DNA from: Cupriavidus sp. WGlv3
Lineage (GTDB): Bacteria; Pseudomonadota; Gammaproteobacteria; Burkholderiales; Burkholderiaceae
Direction of reading: 5' to 3'
NCBI RefSeq assembly: GCF_023952475.1
Contig: NZ_JALHRX010000007.1
Span: forward strand, 1-64,000
Length of the DNA stretch: 64,000 bases
Shown: in pieces, positions 45,070 through 54,726 of the stretch
How the letters are laid out: each line of letters opens with the position of its first letter
How positions within the stretch are numbered: position 1 is the stretch's first letter
Notes under the pieces: model-generated
What the model saw: only the letters and a program-made list of their open reading frames with translations
Databases searched by the model: none
What the model was told of the DNA's origin: nothing
Program-made: the position numbers and the translations under genes

Positions 45070-46257
45070 GTGACATCACCGGCGGCGCCTGTCGGCGCCG
45101 CATCCCCTTGCCATGCCGGCGCCGGCGCGCCGGCTTCCATCCGCGATGCCGACGACCTGCAGGCCTGGCTGCAACTGGCCTGTGCCCCCGGCGTCGGCCC
45201 GGTCGCGGTGCGCCTGCTGCTGGCGGCGTTCGGGCTGCCGCGGCAAGTGTTGGCGCAGAGCGTGACGGCGCTGTCCACCGTGGTCCCGGTCAAGCTCGCC
45301 CGCGCGGTTTTGGCCAGGCCGGGGGCCGGACTGCCGGCGCTGGTCGAACGCACGCTGGCGTGGCTCGGCACGCCCGGCAACCACCTGCTGACGCTGGCCG
45401 ATGACGCCTACCCGCGCCGCCTGTTCGACCTGCACGATCCGCCGCCGCTGCTATATATCAAAGGCGATCCCGCGCTGCTGGCCCGTCCCGCGGTCGCCAT
45501 CGTCGGCGCGCGCAATGCCACCGAGCAGGGCAAGCGCGATGCGCAGGCGTTCGGGCGCGAGCTGTCCGACGCGGGCCTGACGGTGATCTCCGGCCTGGCG
45601 CTGGGGATCGACGCCGCCGCCCATGCCGGCGGCCTGCTTGGTTGCGGCGGCACCATCGCAATCACGGGGACGGGCGCCGACCGGGTCTATCCCGCCGACA
45701 ACCTGGCCCTGGCCCATGAGGTCGCCCAGCGCGGCGCCGTGGTTACCGAGTTTCCGCTCGGCATGCAGGGCCTGCCGGCCAATTTCCCGCGCCGCAACCG
45801 CATTATCGCGGCGCTGGCACACGGGGTGCTGGTGGTGGAAGCCGCGGCGCGATCGGGCTCGCTGATCACCGCGCGGCTGGCCGCGGAGCTCGGGCGCGAG
45901 GTGTTCGCGGTGCCGGGATCGATCCACGCGCCACTGTCGCAGGGTTGCCACCTGCTGCTCCGCCAGGGCGCCAAGCTGGTGGAGCGCACCGAGGACGTGC
46001 TGGAGGAAATCAACCTGGGACCGGCCGCACCGGCCCGTTGCGAGCCTGCCGCGTCGGCTCCGGCTTCGGACCAGTCTGAATTTGCCGATGCCGCCGACCC
46101 CCTGCTGGCCGCCCTCGGCTACGATCCGGTTACGCTGGATGCGCTGTGCGAGCGCATCGGCCAGCCCCCGGACGCGGCCGCGGCGCGCCTGCTGGAGCTG
46201 GAACTGGCCGGGCATGCCGAGCGTCTACCGGGAAACCTGTTCCGACGCCTTGTGTGA
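45070..46257 (+). CDS. dprA: DNA-processing protein DprA/Smf
   Basis: A 395-residue DprA: the Rossmann-like core shows the AIVGARNATEQGKRDA motif, SGLALGIDAAAHAGGL and FPRRNRIIAALAHGVLVVEA, followed by a C-terminal winged-helix (about 330-395). DprA loads RecA onto incoming single-stranded DNA in natural transformation. The start is a GTG at 45070 (a TTG one codon earlier is possible). It lies close behind the LysM gene and before the thioredoxin-like gene. Confidence 0.94.
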   Translation: MTSPAAPVGAASPCHAGAGAPASIRDADDLQAWLQLACAPGVGPVAVRLLLAAFGLPRQVLAQSVTALSTVVPVKLARAVLARPGAGLPALVERTLAWLGTPGNHLLTLADDAYPRRLFDLHDPPPLLYIKGDPALLARPAVAIVGARNATEQGKRDAQAFGRELSDAGLTVISGLALGIDAAAHAGGLLGCGGTIAITGTGADRVYPADNLALAHEVAQRGAVVTEFPLGMQGLPANFPRRNRIIAALAHGVLVVEAAARSGSLITARLAAELGREVFAVPGSIHAPLSQGCHLLLRQGAKLVERTEDVLEEINLGPAAPARCEPAASAPASDQSEFADAADPLLAALGYDPVTLDALCERIGQPPDAAAARLLELELAGHAERLPGNLFRRLV

Positions 46258-46337
46258 AGGCCGCGCCGGGGAGGTGCGCAATACCGATACAATCGCCGGC
46301 TGTCCGTGTGTCGCGGGCACCTCATGTTTCCGAAGCC

Positions 46338-46742
46338 ATGACCGTTTACTTTCCTGAACGTGATGCCGGCGCCATCGCCGACTGCCTGGCGGCGCGGCCG
46401 CAAGGCCGCCTGGTGGCCTGCCTGTGCGCGCAATGGTGCGGCACGTGCCGGGACTACCTGGTGGCGCTGACGGCCCTGGCCGCGCGCCATCCGGACGATT
46501 GCTTTGTCTGGATCGATATCGAGACCCATGCGGATGCGCTGGGCGATATCGATATCGAGAATTTCCCGACCGTGCTGGTGCAGCCGGCCGCTGGTGGCAC
46601 GCCGCAATTCTATGGCACCCTGCTGCCGCATATCGAGGTGCTGGAGCGCATGCTCACGCGTGGCGCGGCCATGCCGGCGCCCGCGGAAGACGTGCCGGAG
46701 GTGCTGGAATGGTTGCTTGGTGGGGAGCGCGGAGGCGCCTAG
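46338..46742 (+). CDS. thioredoxin-fold protein (CxxC)
   Basis: A 134-residue cytoplasmic thioredoxin-like protein. The redox motif is WCGTC (Cys34, Cys37), and the cis-Pro region is ENFPTVLV. It is longer than thioredoxin at the C-terminus and lacks a signal. Its target is unknown; the position after dprA is conserved in relatives. The ATG at 46338 begins MTVYFPERDA. Confidence 0.88.
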   Translation: MTVYFPERDAGAIADCLAARPQGRLVACLCAQWCGTCRDYLVALTALAARHPDDCFVWIDIETHADALGDIDIENFPTVLVQPAAGGTPQFYGTLLPHIEVLERMLTRGAAMPAPAEDVPEVLEWLLGGERGGA

Positions 46743-46900
46743 GCCGCGCGTGCGATGGCAGGCGAGCCGCCATCAGGCTGGCTTGCACCGCCGTCGAAAC
46801 CGCGCTTATTATTGGCGCCTCATAGCCCCCCGGCGTTCTGATTACTACGTTTGCAGTGCAATTAGCGGGTTGCCGGATGCAGCCCGCAAGGACCCTTCCC

Positions 46901-49579
46901 ATGTCAAAAGCCCTCATCATCGCGGAAAAGCCGTCGGTCGCGGCGGATATCGCCCGTGCCCTCGGGGGGTTTACCAAGCACGACGAGTATTTCGAGAACG
47001 ATGACTACGTGCTGTCCTCCGCCGTCGGCCACCTGGTGGAGATCGCCGCGCCGGACGAATACGAGGTCAAGCGCGGCAAGTGGAGCTTCGCCAACCTGCC
47101 GGTGATTCCGCCGCACTTCGACCTGCGCCCGATCGCCAAGACCGAGTCGCGCCTGAAGGTGCTGAACCGGCTGATCAAGCGCAAGGACGTGACCGCGCTG
47201 ATCAACGCCTGCGACGCGGGGCGCGAAGGGGAACTGATCTTTCGCCTGATCGCGCAGCAGGCCAAGGCCAAGCAGCCGGTGCGCCGGCTGTGGCTGCAAT
47301 CGATGACGCAACAGGCGATCCGCGACGGCTTTGCCGCCCTGCGCGAAGACGAAGACATGCTGCCGCTGGCCGATGCCGCGCGCTGCCGCTCCGAGGCCGA
47401 CTGGCTGGTCGGCATCAACGGCACCCGCGCCATGACCGCGTTCAACAGCAAGGGCGGAGGCTTTTTCCTGACCACCGTGGGCCGCGTGCAGACGCCGACG
47501 CTGTCGATCGTGGTGGAGCGCGAAGAGAAGATCAAGCACTTCGTGCCGCGCGACTACTGGGAGGTGCGCGCCGAGTTCATCGCCGCCGCCGGCCTGTACG
47601 AAGGCCGCTGGTTCGATCCCAAGTTCAAGAAGAACGAGTTCGACCCCGAGGCGCGCGATTCGCGGCTGTGGAGCGAGGCCGAGGCCAAGAGCATCGTTGC
47701 CGCCTGCCGCGACAAGCCGGGCACCGTCACCGAGGAATCCAAGCCGTCGACGCAACAGTCGCCGGCGCTGTTCGACCTGACCACGCTGCAGCGCGAGGCC
47801 AACTCGCGCTTCGGCTTCTCGGCCAAGAACACGCTCGGCCTGGCGCAGGCCCTGTATGAAAAGCACAAGGTCCTGACCTACCCGCGTACCGACGCGCGCG
47901 CGCTGCCCGAAGACTACCTGGACACGGTCAAGCAGACCATGGACATGCTTGCCGACAGCTCGCCCAACTACCTGCCGCACGCCAAGAAGATCCTGGCGCA
48001 GGGCTGGGTCAAGCCGAACAAGCGGATCTTCGACAACAGCAAGATCAGCGACCACTTCGCCATCATCCCGACGCTGCAGGCGCCTAAAAACCTGTCCGAA
48101 CCGGAGCAGAAGCTGTACGACCTGGTGGTGCGCCGCTTCCTGGCGGTGTTCTTCCCGGCGGCCGAGTTCCAGGTCACCACGCGCATTACCGAAGTCGCCG
48201 GCCACCACTTCAAGACCGAAGGCAAGGTGCTGGTCAACCCGGGCTGGCTGGTGATCTACGGCCGCGAAGCGCAAGGCGACAAAGATGCCGCCAACCTGGT
48301 GCCGGTGGCCAAGGATGAAAAGGTCAAGACCGACAAGGTCGAGGGCGTCGGCCTGACCACCAAGCCGCCCGCGCGCTACAACGAAGCCACGCTGCTGTCG
48401 GCGATGGAAGGCGCCGGCAAGCTGGTGGACGACGACGCACTGCGCGAAGCCATGGCCGGCAAGGGCCTGGGCACGCCGGCCACGCGCGCGGCGATCATCG
48501 AAGGGCTGCTGACCGAGAAATACCTGGTGCGCGAAGGCCGCGAGCTGATCCCCACCGCCAAGGCGTTCCAGCTGATGACGCTGCTGCGCGGCCTGGGCGT
48601 GCAGGAACTGACCCAGGCGGAACTGACCGGCGAGTGGGAGCACAAGCTGTCGCAGATCGAGCGCGGCCGCCTCAAGCGCGACGAGTTCATGCGCGAGATC
48701 GCGCAGATGACGCAGCAGATCGTCAAGCGCGCCAAGGAATACGACAGCGACACCATCCCGGGTGACTACGCCACGCTGGACACGCCGTGCCCGCAGTGCG
48801 GTGGCCAGGTCAAGGAGAACTACCGCCGCTTTGCCTGCACCGCATGCGAGTTCTCGATCAGCAAGATCCCGGGTGGACGCCAGTTCGAGATCGACGAAGT
48901 CGAGGAACTGCTGCTGAAGAAGGAGATCGGTCCGCTGCAGGGTTTCCGCAGCAAGATGGGCCGCCCGTTCGCCGCCATCCTCAAGCTGGGCAAGGACGAC
49001 GAAGGCCATTACAAGATGGAGTTCGACTTCGGCCAGAATGACGACGACAACGACGGCGAGCCGGTCGACTTCAGCGGCCAGCAGCCGGTGGGAACCTGCC
49101 CGAAGTGCGGCGGCTCGGTGTTCGAGCACGGCATGAAGTACGTCTGCGAGAACAGCACCACCAGCCCCAAGAGCTGCGACTTCACCACCGGTAAGATCAT
49201 CCTGCAGCAGGAAATCAGCCGCGAGCAGATCGGCAAGCTGCTCAACGAAGGCAAGACCGACCTGCTGACGGGCTTCAAGTCGTCGCGCACCGGCCGCAAC
49301 TTCAAGGCCTTCCTGGTCAAGCAGCCGGACGGCAAGATCGGCTTCGAGTTCGAGGTGCGCGAGCCCAAGGCCGGCGCCAAGACGGCCGCCAAGGCCCCGG
49401 CCAAGGCGGCAGCGCGCGGCACGGCGGAAGCCGAGGCGGCGCCGGCGCCCAAGACAACCGCCAAGACTGCGGCCAAGACCGCCGCCGCCAAGGCCCCGGC
49501 GAAGAAGGCCGCGGCAAAGAAGGCGCCCGCCAAGACCGCCGCGGCCAAGAAGACGCGCGCGGCAGCGGCCGGCGAGTAA
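46901..49579 (+). CDS. topB: DNA topoisomerase III with a lysine/alanine-rich tail
   Basis: An 892-residue type IA topoisomerase. The Toprim domain opens ALIIAEKPSVAADIARALGG, the catalytic Tyr327 is in LTYPRTDARAL, and two C-terminal Cys-rich modules follow (CPQCGG...CTAC near 630; CPKCGG...C near 735). It cuts single strands and decatenates DNA. The last 60 or so residues are a Lys/Ala repeat (AAKAPAKK type) of the histone-H1-like kind. The ATG at 46901 precedes MSKALIIAEKPS. A strong terminator follows at 49596. Confidence 0.96.
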   Translation: MSKALIIAEKPSVAADIARALGGFTKHDEYFENDDYVLSSAVGHLVEIAAPDEYEVKRGKWSFANLPVIPPHFDLRPIAKTESRLKVLNRLIKRKDVTALINACDAGREGELIFRLIAQQAKAKQPVRRLWLQSMTQQAIRDGFAALREDEDMLPLADAARCRSEADWLVGINGTRAMTAFNSKGGGFFLTTVGRVQTPTLSIVVEREEKIKHFVPRDYWEVRAEFIAAAGLYEGRWFDPKFKKNEFDPEARDSRLWSEAEAKSIVAACRDKPGTVTEESKPSTQQSPALFDLTTLQREANSRFGFSAKNTLGLAQALYEKHKVLTYPRTDARALPEDYLDTVKQTMDMLADSSPNYLPHAKKILAQGWVKPNKRIFDNSKISDHFAIIPTLQAPKNLSEPEQKLYDLVVRRFLAVFFPAAEFQVTTRITEVAGHHFKTEGKVLVNPGWLVIYGREAQGDKDAANLVPVAKDEKVKTDKVEGVGLTTKPPARYNEATLLSAMEGAGKLVDDDALREAMAGKGLGTPATRAAIIEGLLTEKYLVREGRELIPTAKAFQLMTLLRGLGVQELTQAELTGEWEHKLSQIERGRLKRDEFMREIAQMTQQIVKRAKEYDSDTIPGDYATLDTPCPQCGGQVKENYRRFACTACEFSISKIPGGRQFEIDEVEELLLKKEIGPLQGFRSKMGRPFAAILKLGKDDEGHYKMEFDFGQNDDDNDGEPVDFSGQQPVGTCPKCGGSVFEHGMKYVCENSTTSPKSCDFTTGKIILQQEISREQIGKLLNEGKTDLLTGFKSSRTGRNFKAFLVKQPDGKIGFEFEVREPKAGAKTAAKAPAKAAARGTAEAEAAPAPKTTAKTAAKTAAAKAPAKKAAAKKAPAKTAAAKKTRAAAAGE

Positions 49580-49595
49580 GCGCGATGCCCATGCA

Positions 49596-49622
49596 AAAAC
49601 GCCCGGCAATGCCGGGCGTTTT
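49596..49622. terminator. terminator between topB and the LysR gene
   Basis: A 12-bp stem (AAAACGCCCGGC 49596-49607, GCCGGGCGTTTT 49611-49622) with a three-base loop and T runs both ways lies between two convergent genes. Confidence 0.9.
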
Positions 49623-49653
49623 GCTTTCCGCGGGACGCAAACCGTGCGCTGGT

Positions 49654-50595
49654 TCAGCTACGCAAGGCGTGGGCATCAAGGCTGACGGCGGGCTGCTCTT
49701 CCTTGCCCCGCACATGCCCTTCTTCCAGCAGGAAGTCGATAAAGGCGCGCACCTTGGTGGGCAGGAACTTGCGGCTGGGATAGACCACGCTGACATCGCG
49801 CCGCGGCAACTGGTACTGCGGCAGCACGTGCACCAGCCGGCCCGATTCGATATTGGGCCGCGCCAGGTAGGACGAGAGCATGGCCACGCCCATGTCGGCC
49901 AGCGCGGCCTGGTGCGCCAGTTCGGCATTGCTGCACAGTAGCCCCGGGCGGATCGGCACGGTCACCTCGCCTTCGGGCCCGAGCAGCGTCCATTCGTGCT
50001 CGGCACTGGGCAGGCGCATGGCGATGCAGCGATGGTGGCTGAGCTCATGGGCATGGCGGATCGGCGCATGCGCGGCAACATAGCCGGGCGAGGCGCACAG
50101 GATCACCTCGGCCGACAGCAGCGGCCGCGCCACCAGGTGCGAGCCCAGCCCCAGGTCCGACAGCATCACCGCCACGTCGCGGCCTTCCTCGACGATATCG
50201 ACATTGCGGTCGGACAGGATCACGTCGAACACCACCTCCGGATAAAGCTGCTGGAAGCGCGACAGCAACTCGGGCAGCAGGTGCAGGCCGAACATCACTG
50301 GCGTCACCAGGCGCAGCGTGCCGGACAGCGACTGGCTGCGCGCCGTGACCACGCTTTCGGCTTCTTCCACGTCTTCCAGGATCTGCTGGCAGCGCTGCAG
50401 GTAGGTCTCGCCGGCATCGGTCAGCGACAGGCTGCGGGTGGTCCGGTTGAGCAGGCGCGTGCCGAGGTGGCTTTCCAGGTCGGCCACGTAGCGCGTGACC
50501 ACCGCGTTGGACATTTCCAGCTGCTGCGCTGCACGCGCGAAGCTGCCGAGCTCCACCACTTTGGAAAACACACGCATCGACTGCAGGCGATCCAT
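49654..50595 (-). CDS. LysR-family transcriptional regulator
   Basis: A 313-residue LysR-type regulator with the opening MDRLQSMRVFSKVVELGSFA, recognition helix SNAVVTRYVADLE, and an effector domain (about 90-300). The subgroup with this opening often controls efflux, redox or aromatic-compound genes. It is divergent from the small repeat protein at 50797, 201 bases away, which it might control; this is inference. The ATG at 50595 is standard. Confidence 0.9.
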   Translation of the reverse strand: MDRLQSMRVFSKVVELGSFARAAQQLEMSNAVVTRYVADLESHLGTRLLNRTTRSLSLTDAGETYLQRCQQILEDVEEAESVVTARSQSLSGTLRLVTPVMFGLHLLPELLSRFQQLYPEVVFDVILSDRNVDIVEEGRDVAVMLSDLGLGSHLVARPLLSAEVILCASPGYVAAHAPIRHAHELSHHRCIAMRLPSAEHEWTLLGPEGEVTVPIRPGLLCSNAELAHQAALADMGVAMLSSYLARPNIESGRLVHVLPQYQLPRRDVSVVYPSRKFLPTKVRAFIDFLLEEGHVRGKEEQPAVSLDAHALRS

Positions 50596-50796
50596 GACAT
50601 AGTCTCCCGATTCTTCGCTGAATTCTTACGCAATCAGCTTGTTTTATTGTCCGAATCAAAACTAATCATTGTGGATCCTGATATTTATTGATATGAGGGA
50701 AATGCCTAATATCTAGCCATCGGATGCCGCAATGCAACATGCCCTTCTCCTGAAGGTGCCGGATCAGGCATCCACGCTATAGGAAAGGCCTGAGTC

Positions 50797-51087
50797 ATGA
50801 AATCCAACCGTTACGCCCTCATCGCTGTCGCCACCGTCGCTGCCGCCCTCTCCGCCGCGCCCGCCTTTGCCAAGAACGGCAAGTTCGACGTCTACACCGA
50901 CGGCGCCAAGGTAGCCAGCTTCGACGTCTATGCGGACGGCGCCCGGGCCGGCAAGTTCGACCCGTACACGGATGGTGCCAAGGCCGGCAAGTTCGACGCC
51001 TTTACCGACGGCGCCCGCACCGGCAAGTTCGACACCTTCTCGGAAGGCGCGAAGTACGACACCACCACCGATCGCGCGCCGCTCTGA
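50797..51087 (+). CDS. small secreted protein of five 12-residue FDxYTDGA repeats
   Basis: A 96-residue protein: signal peptide (1-25, APAFAK) followed by five tandem 12-residue repeats of GKFDxYTDGAKx type: 28-39, 40-51, 52-63, 64-75 and 76-87. The repeat is a perfect 36-base unit in DNA register (50878-51057). Each unit carries a Lys, Phe-Asp, an aromatic and an Asp/Glu-Gly. The repeat unit is not a family I recognise; ion binding is a possibility from the spaced acidic residues. The ATG at 50797 starts MKSNRYALIA. A strong terminator follows. It is divergent from a LysR gene. Confidence 0.85.
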   Translation: MKSNRYALIAVATVAAALSAAPAFAKNGKFDVYTDGAKVASFDVYADGARAGKFDPYTDGAKAGKFDAFTDGARTGKFDTFSEGAKYDTTTDRAPL

Positions 51088-51166
51088 GCCGGCGCGGTCC
51101 ACCGCTTGAACCTGGTCTCCACAGGTCTTTAGGAGAGCGCCCCGCGTCTCTCCCGCTTTATTGGAG

Positions 51167-51200
51167 AAGAAGCCCGCACCGGGACCGGTGCGGGCTTCTT
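51167..51200 (+). terminator. terminator after the repeat-protein gene
   Basis: A 16-bp stem, AAGAAGCCCGCACCGG (51167-51182) and its complement (51185-51200), with a two-base spacer, is followed by TGTTT. Confidence 0.88.
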
Positions 51201-51302
51201 TGTTTCCGAGGCCGGCAGATCCGGGCCGAACTCTGGTCGATTATGCCAGACGCCGCAACGCAACAAGGGCTGGTGGATACCCGGCGGTGGTGGCACCAAA
51301 GA

Positions 51303-51327
51303 AAAACGGGCCATGATGGCCCGTTTT
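51303..51327. terminator. terminator after the glycine-zipper gene
   Basis: An 11-bp stem (AAAACGGGCCA 51303-51313, TGGCCCGTTTT 51317-51327) with a TGA loop lies 18 bases beyond the stop of the minus-strand gene. Confidence 0.85.
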
Positions 51328-51344
51328 GCTGACCCCGCTGCGAC

Positions 51345-51803
51345 TTAATCGTCGTAGTGGTGGCGATGATGGTGCTTGTGCTTCTTGCGCTTGTAATGGC
51401 TCTTGTTGTAGTAGCGGCGATCGTCGTCGTACGAGTTGTTGCGCGAGATATTGCCCCCCAGCGCCGCGCCGGCACCGCCGCCCAGGCCGGCGCCGATCAG
51501 GCCGCCGGTGCGCCCGCCCATGGCGTTGCCGGCCGCGGTGCCGGCACCACCGCCCAGCGCGCCGCCGATGATGGCGCCGGTGCGCTCGCGGCGGTTGGAC
51601 GTGACCGCGCCACCGGCGCCGCCGCCCACCGCCCCGCCGATCACCGCGCCGGTGCTGCCACCGAGCGCGCCGCCGACTGCGGCACCGGCGACACCGCCGA
51701 GCGCGCCGCCAAGGGCATTGTTCATGTCGCCCGCGACGGCCGGCAGCGCGCAGGCCGCCAGGGCAAGGGCAACGGCTAGGTTGCGAACGGGATGGCGAGT
51801 CAT
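51345..51803 (-). CDS. glycine-zipper outer-membrane-like protein
   Basis: A 152-residue exported protein: signal peptide (1-25, ending AVAGD), a long glycine-zipper region with repeated GGALGG and GAVIGG units (30-120), and a very basic, His/Tyr/Lys-rich tail (KSHYKRKKHKHHHRHHYDD). Glycine zippers form membrane-embedded helices; the tail may bind metal or nucleic acid. The function is unknown. The ATG at 51803 follows AGGAAAA. A direct-repeat motif lies about 60 bases upstream. Confidence 0.85.
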   Translation of the reverse strand: MTRHPVRNLAVALALAACALPAVAGDMNNALGGALGGVAGAAVGGALGGSTGAVIGGAVGGGAGGAVTSNRRERTGAIIGGALGGGAGTAAGNAMGGRTGGLIGAGLGGGAGAALGGNISRNNSYDDDRRYYNKSHYKRKKHKHHHRHHYDD

Positions 51804-51863
51804 ATGTTTTTTCCTCGAATTGCCATGATGTGTCGCAAGTGTAGATAAGGTGCCGCAGCCTTG

Positions 51864-51899
51864 CTGTAACCACCTGTAAAGCCCTGTAACCCACTGCAG
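51864..51899 (-). promoter_or_regulatory. 10-bp-phased CTGTAA direct repeats upstream of the glycine-zipper gene
   Basis: Read on the plus strand, CTGTAA occurs at 51864, 51874 and 51884, with a degenerate CTGCAG at 51894: a strict 10-base period. Such repeats suit an OmpR-type regulator binding side by side on one helix face. The same pair occurs at 62511. Confidence 0.55.
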
Positions 51900-52028
51900 A
51901 AACGGTATCGGGCCATTACCAGGGCGCGGTGAAAATACAACACTTGATAAAAAGACAGGCGACCATGTGATCGCCTGTCTGCATTGTCTGCCGCCGAGCC
52001 AGGTTCGGCGGCGATGATCAATATGTTC

Positions 52029-52223
52029 TTAGCAGCACTTTCCCTGACCGCCGCCGTAGCGCGCTTCCTGGCGCTCGCGGAAAAACTCCTCGTAGCTCAT
52101 CGGCGCACGGTCAGGATGCGTGCTTTCCATATGCGCCACATAGGTCTGGTAGTCAGGCAGCCCGACCATCAGCCGCAGCGACTGCCCGAGGTACCGGCCC
52201 ATGGTGCCAAGTTGTTCCAGCAT
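52029..52223 (-). CDS. ybdD: YbdD/YjiX-family small protein, CstA partner
   Basis: A 64-residue protein of the YbdD/YjiX (DUF466) family, with the conserved MVGLPDYQTYVAHM and the CC end after a Gly-rich tail. In E. coli such proteins work with CstA/BtsT in peptide or pyruvate uptake. It follows cstA by 24 bases on the same strand. The ATG at 52223 begins MLEQLGTMGRYLGQ. Confidence 0.93.
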   Translation of the reverse strand: MLEQLGTMGRYLGQSLRLMVGLPDYQTYVAHMESTHPDRAPMSYEEFFRERQEARYGGGQGKCC

Positions 52224-52247
52224 GGCGGCTCCTTGTCGAGGTCAGGA

Positions 52248-54320
52248 TCAGGACTGCGCCGAAGCGGCGCCCGGCAGCGGCTCGAACGGCGTTTCCTTGT
52301 CGGTCGGGCGGTTCACGGCGCGGGCCTGCAGCGCGGTCTTGAAGCCGTAGCACACGATCGACAGCACCACCACCATGAACAGCGCGCACAGGCCGGCGTC
52401 CAGGTAGTCGTTGAAGACGATGCGGTGCATCTGCTCCATCGACTTGGCCGGCGCCAGCACCTTGCCTTCGGCGATGGCGGCGCTGAACTTGGCGGCGTGG
52501 GTCAGGAAGCTGACCTTCGGGTCGGCATGGAACAGCTTCTGCCAGCCGGCGGTCAGCGTGCAGATCAGCAGCCAGACCGTCGGTACCAGCGTGACCCAGG
52601 CGTACTGGCCGCGCTTCATCTTGACCAGCACGCAGGTGCCCAGCACCAGCGCCACCGCGGCCAGCATCTGGTTGGAGATGCCGAACAGCGGCCACAGCGT
52701 ATTGATGCCGCCGAGCGGATCGACCACGCCCTGGTACAGGAAGTAGCCCCACGCCGCGACCGTCAGCGCGGTCGCGATCAGGTTGGCCGGCAGCGAGTCG
52801 GTGCGCTTCATCGACGGCACGAAGCTGCCCAGCAGGTCCTGCAGCATGAAGCGGCCGGCGCGGGTGCCCGCGTCGACGGCGGTCAGGATGAAGAGCGCCT
52901 CGAACAGGATGGCGAAGTGGTACCAGAACGCCATCATGGCCTGGCCGCCGACCACCTGGTGCAGGATGTGGGCGATGCCCACCGCCAGCGTCGGGGCGCC
53001 GCCGGCGCGCGAGATGATGGTGTTCTCGCCGACGTCCTTGGCGGTCTGCACCAGCACGTCGGGCGTGATCACGAAGCCCCAGGTCGACACCGCCTGCGCC
53101 ACCGCCTCGGGCGTGGTGCCGATCACCGCGGCCGGGCTGTTCATGGCGAAGTACACGCCGGGCTCGATCACCGCGGCGGCCACCAGCGCCATGATGGCGA
53201 CGAAGGACTCGGCCAGCATCGCGCCGTAGCCGATGAAGCGCGCGTGGGATTCGTTCTCCAGCAGCTTGGGCGTGGTGCCCGACGAGATCAGCGCATGGAA
53301 GCCCGACACCGCGCCGCAGGCGATGGTGATGAACAGGAACGGGAACAGGTTGCCCGACCACACCGGTCCGCCGCCCTCGGCAAACTGCGTGAAGGCCGGC
53401 ATCTTCAGCTCCGGCGCGACGATCAGGATGCCGACGGCCAGCGCGATGATGGTGCCGATCTTCAGGAAGGTCGACAGGTAGTCGCGCGGGGCCAGCAGCA
53501 GCCACACCGGCAGCACGGCGGCGACAAAGCCGTAGATGATCAGCATCCAGGTCAGCGCCTTGCCGTCGTAGGTGAACAGCGGCGCCAGCACGGCGCTTTC
53601 ATGCACGTACTGCCCGCCGATGATGGCCAGCATCAGCAGCACGAAGCCGATCACCGAGACCTCGCCGATGCGGCCCGGGCGGATGTAGCGGGTGTAGATA
53701 CCCATGAAGATGGCAATGGGGATGGTCACCGCCACGGTGAAGGTGCCCCACGGCGAGTCCGCCAGCGCCTTCACCACGATCAGCGCCAGCACTGCCAGGA
53801 TGATGATCATGATCATGAAGCAGCCGAACAGCGCGATCATGCCCGGCACCGTGCCCATCTCGGACTTGACCAGGTCGCCCAGCGAGCGGCCGTCGCGGCG
53901 CGTGGAGATGAACAGGATCATGAAGTCCTGCACCGCGCCGGCGAACACCACGCCGGCCAGCAGCCACAGCATGCCGGGCATATAGCCCATCTGCGCGGCC
54001 AGCACCGGGCCCACCAGCGGGCCGGCGCCGGCAATCGCGGCGAAGTGGTGGCCGAACAGCACCGCCTTGTTGGTCGGCACGTAGTCCAGGCCATCGTTAT
54101 GGCGCCACGCGGGCGTCATGCGCTTGGGATCGAGCTGCATCACCTTGTCGGCGATAAAGCGGCTGTAGTACCGATAGGCGATCAGGTAGATGCAGAGCGC
54201 GGCAACCACGATCCACAGCGCGCTGACGGCTTCGCCGCGCGCCAGCGCGACGGTGCCGAAGGCAAACGCGCCAAGGATGGCGACGGCCAGCCACACCAGG
54301 TGTTCTCCGATGCGATTCAT
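52248..54320 (-). CDS. cstA: carbon-starvation protein CstA (pyruvate/peptide transporter)
   Basis: A 690-residue inner-membrane transporter with about 16-18 helices. The N-terminal CstA core shows HFAAIAGAGPLVGPVLAAQ and RRDGRSLGDLVKSEMG, and a C-terminal DUF4161-like extension is present. CstA homologues import peptides and pyruvate at carbon starvation. The ATG at 54320 follows GGAGACCC. It is divergent from a two-component pair that is the likely regulator, and ybdD follows. Confidence 0.95.
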   Translation of the reverse strand: MNRIGEHLVWLAVAILGAFAFGTVALARGEAVSALWIVVAALCIYLIAYRYYSRFIADKVMQLDPKRMTPAWRHNDGLDYVPTNKAVLFGHHFAAIAGAGPLVGPVLAAQMGYMPGMLWLLAGVVFAGAVQDFMILFISTRRDGRSLGDLVKSEMGTVPGMIALFGCFMIMIIILAVLALIVVKALADSPWGTFTVAVTIPIAIFMGIYTRYIRPGRIGEVSVIGFVLLMLAIIGGQYVHESAVLAPLFTYDGKALTWMLIIYGFVAAVLPVWLLLAPRDYLSTFLKIGTIIALAVGILIVAPELKMPAFTQFAEGGGPVWSGNLFPFLFITIACGAVSGFHALISSGTTPKLLENESHARFIGYGAMLAESFVAIMALVAAAVIEPGVYFAMNSPAAVIGTTPEAVAQAVSTWGFVITPDVLVQTAKDVGENTIISRAGGAPTLAVGIAHILHQVVGGQAMMAFWYHFAILFEALFILTAVDAGTRAGRFMLQDLLGSFVPSMKRTDSLPANLIATALTVAAWGYFLYQGVVDPLGGINTLWPLFGISNQMLAAVALVLGTCVLVKMKRGQYAWVTLVPTVWLLICTLTAGWQKLFHADPKVSFLTHAAKFSAAIAEGKVLAPAKSMEQMHRIVFNDYLDAGLCALFMVVVLSIVCYGFKTALQARAVNRPTDKETPFEPLPGAASAQS

Positions 54321-54726
54321 AGTGAAGGGTCTCCTCAGACCGGGATTTGGAAAGCCTGCGGCGGCGAAGGACTGGCAACTGGCAACGGGCGGGTCGGCGG
54401 CGGGCGCGCCTGGGGCGGGCAGCGAGGGCAATCCGGCGGTGAGGGGTCTCCTGGACTGCTGGAATGAATTGCTGCGCGCCCGGTTCGTGTCGTTTCCGGA
54501 TCTCGTCTTGCAGGCAGGCGGTGCACCAGCCGGGTAGGCGGTGCACCAACTGCGTGGACCCGCGCCGCATGTTGGGGCGGCTTGCGCGTCCGGCGTGTAG
54601 TATTGACAGCCGCCAAACCCGGCACAAGCGCGTAACTACGCAGCACTTCTGCGTACTACTACGCAAGTCGACGGTGGCATGCCGCCTGCGCGGCATCGGT
54701 GTTTACCCCCGTTCCCCCGGTCTTGT

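Noticed and set aside
51303..51327. Possible CRISPR or repeat unit near the hairpins at 51.2-51.3 kb
   Set aside because: These are two independent terminators with different stems; there is no regular repeat-spacer pattern.
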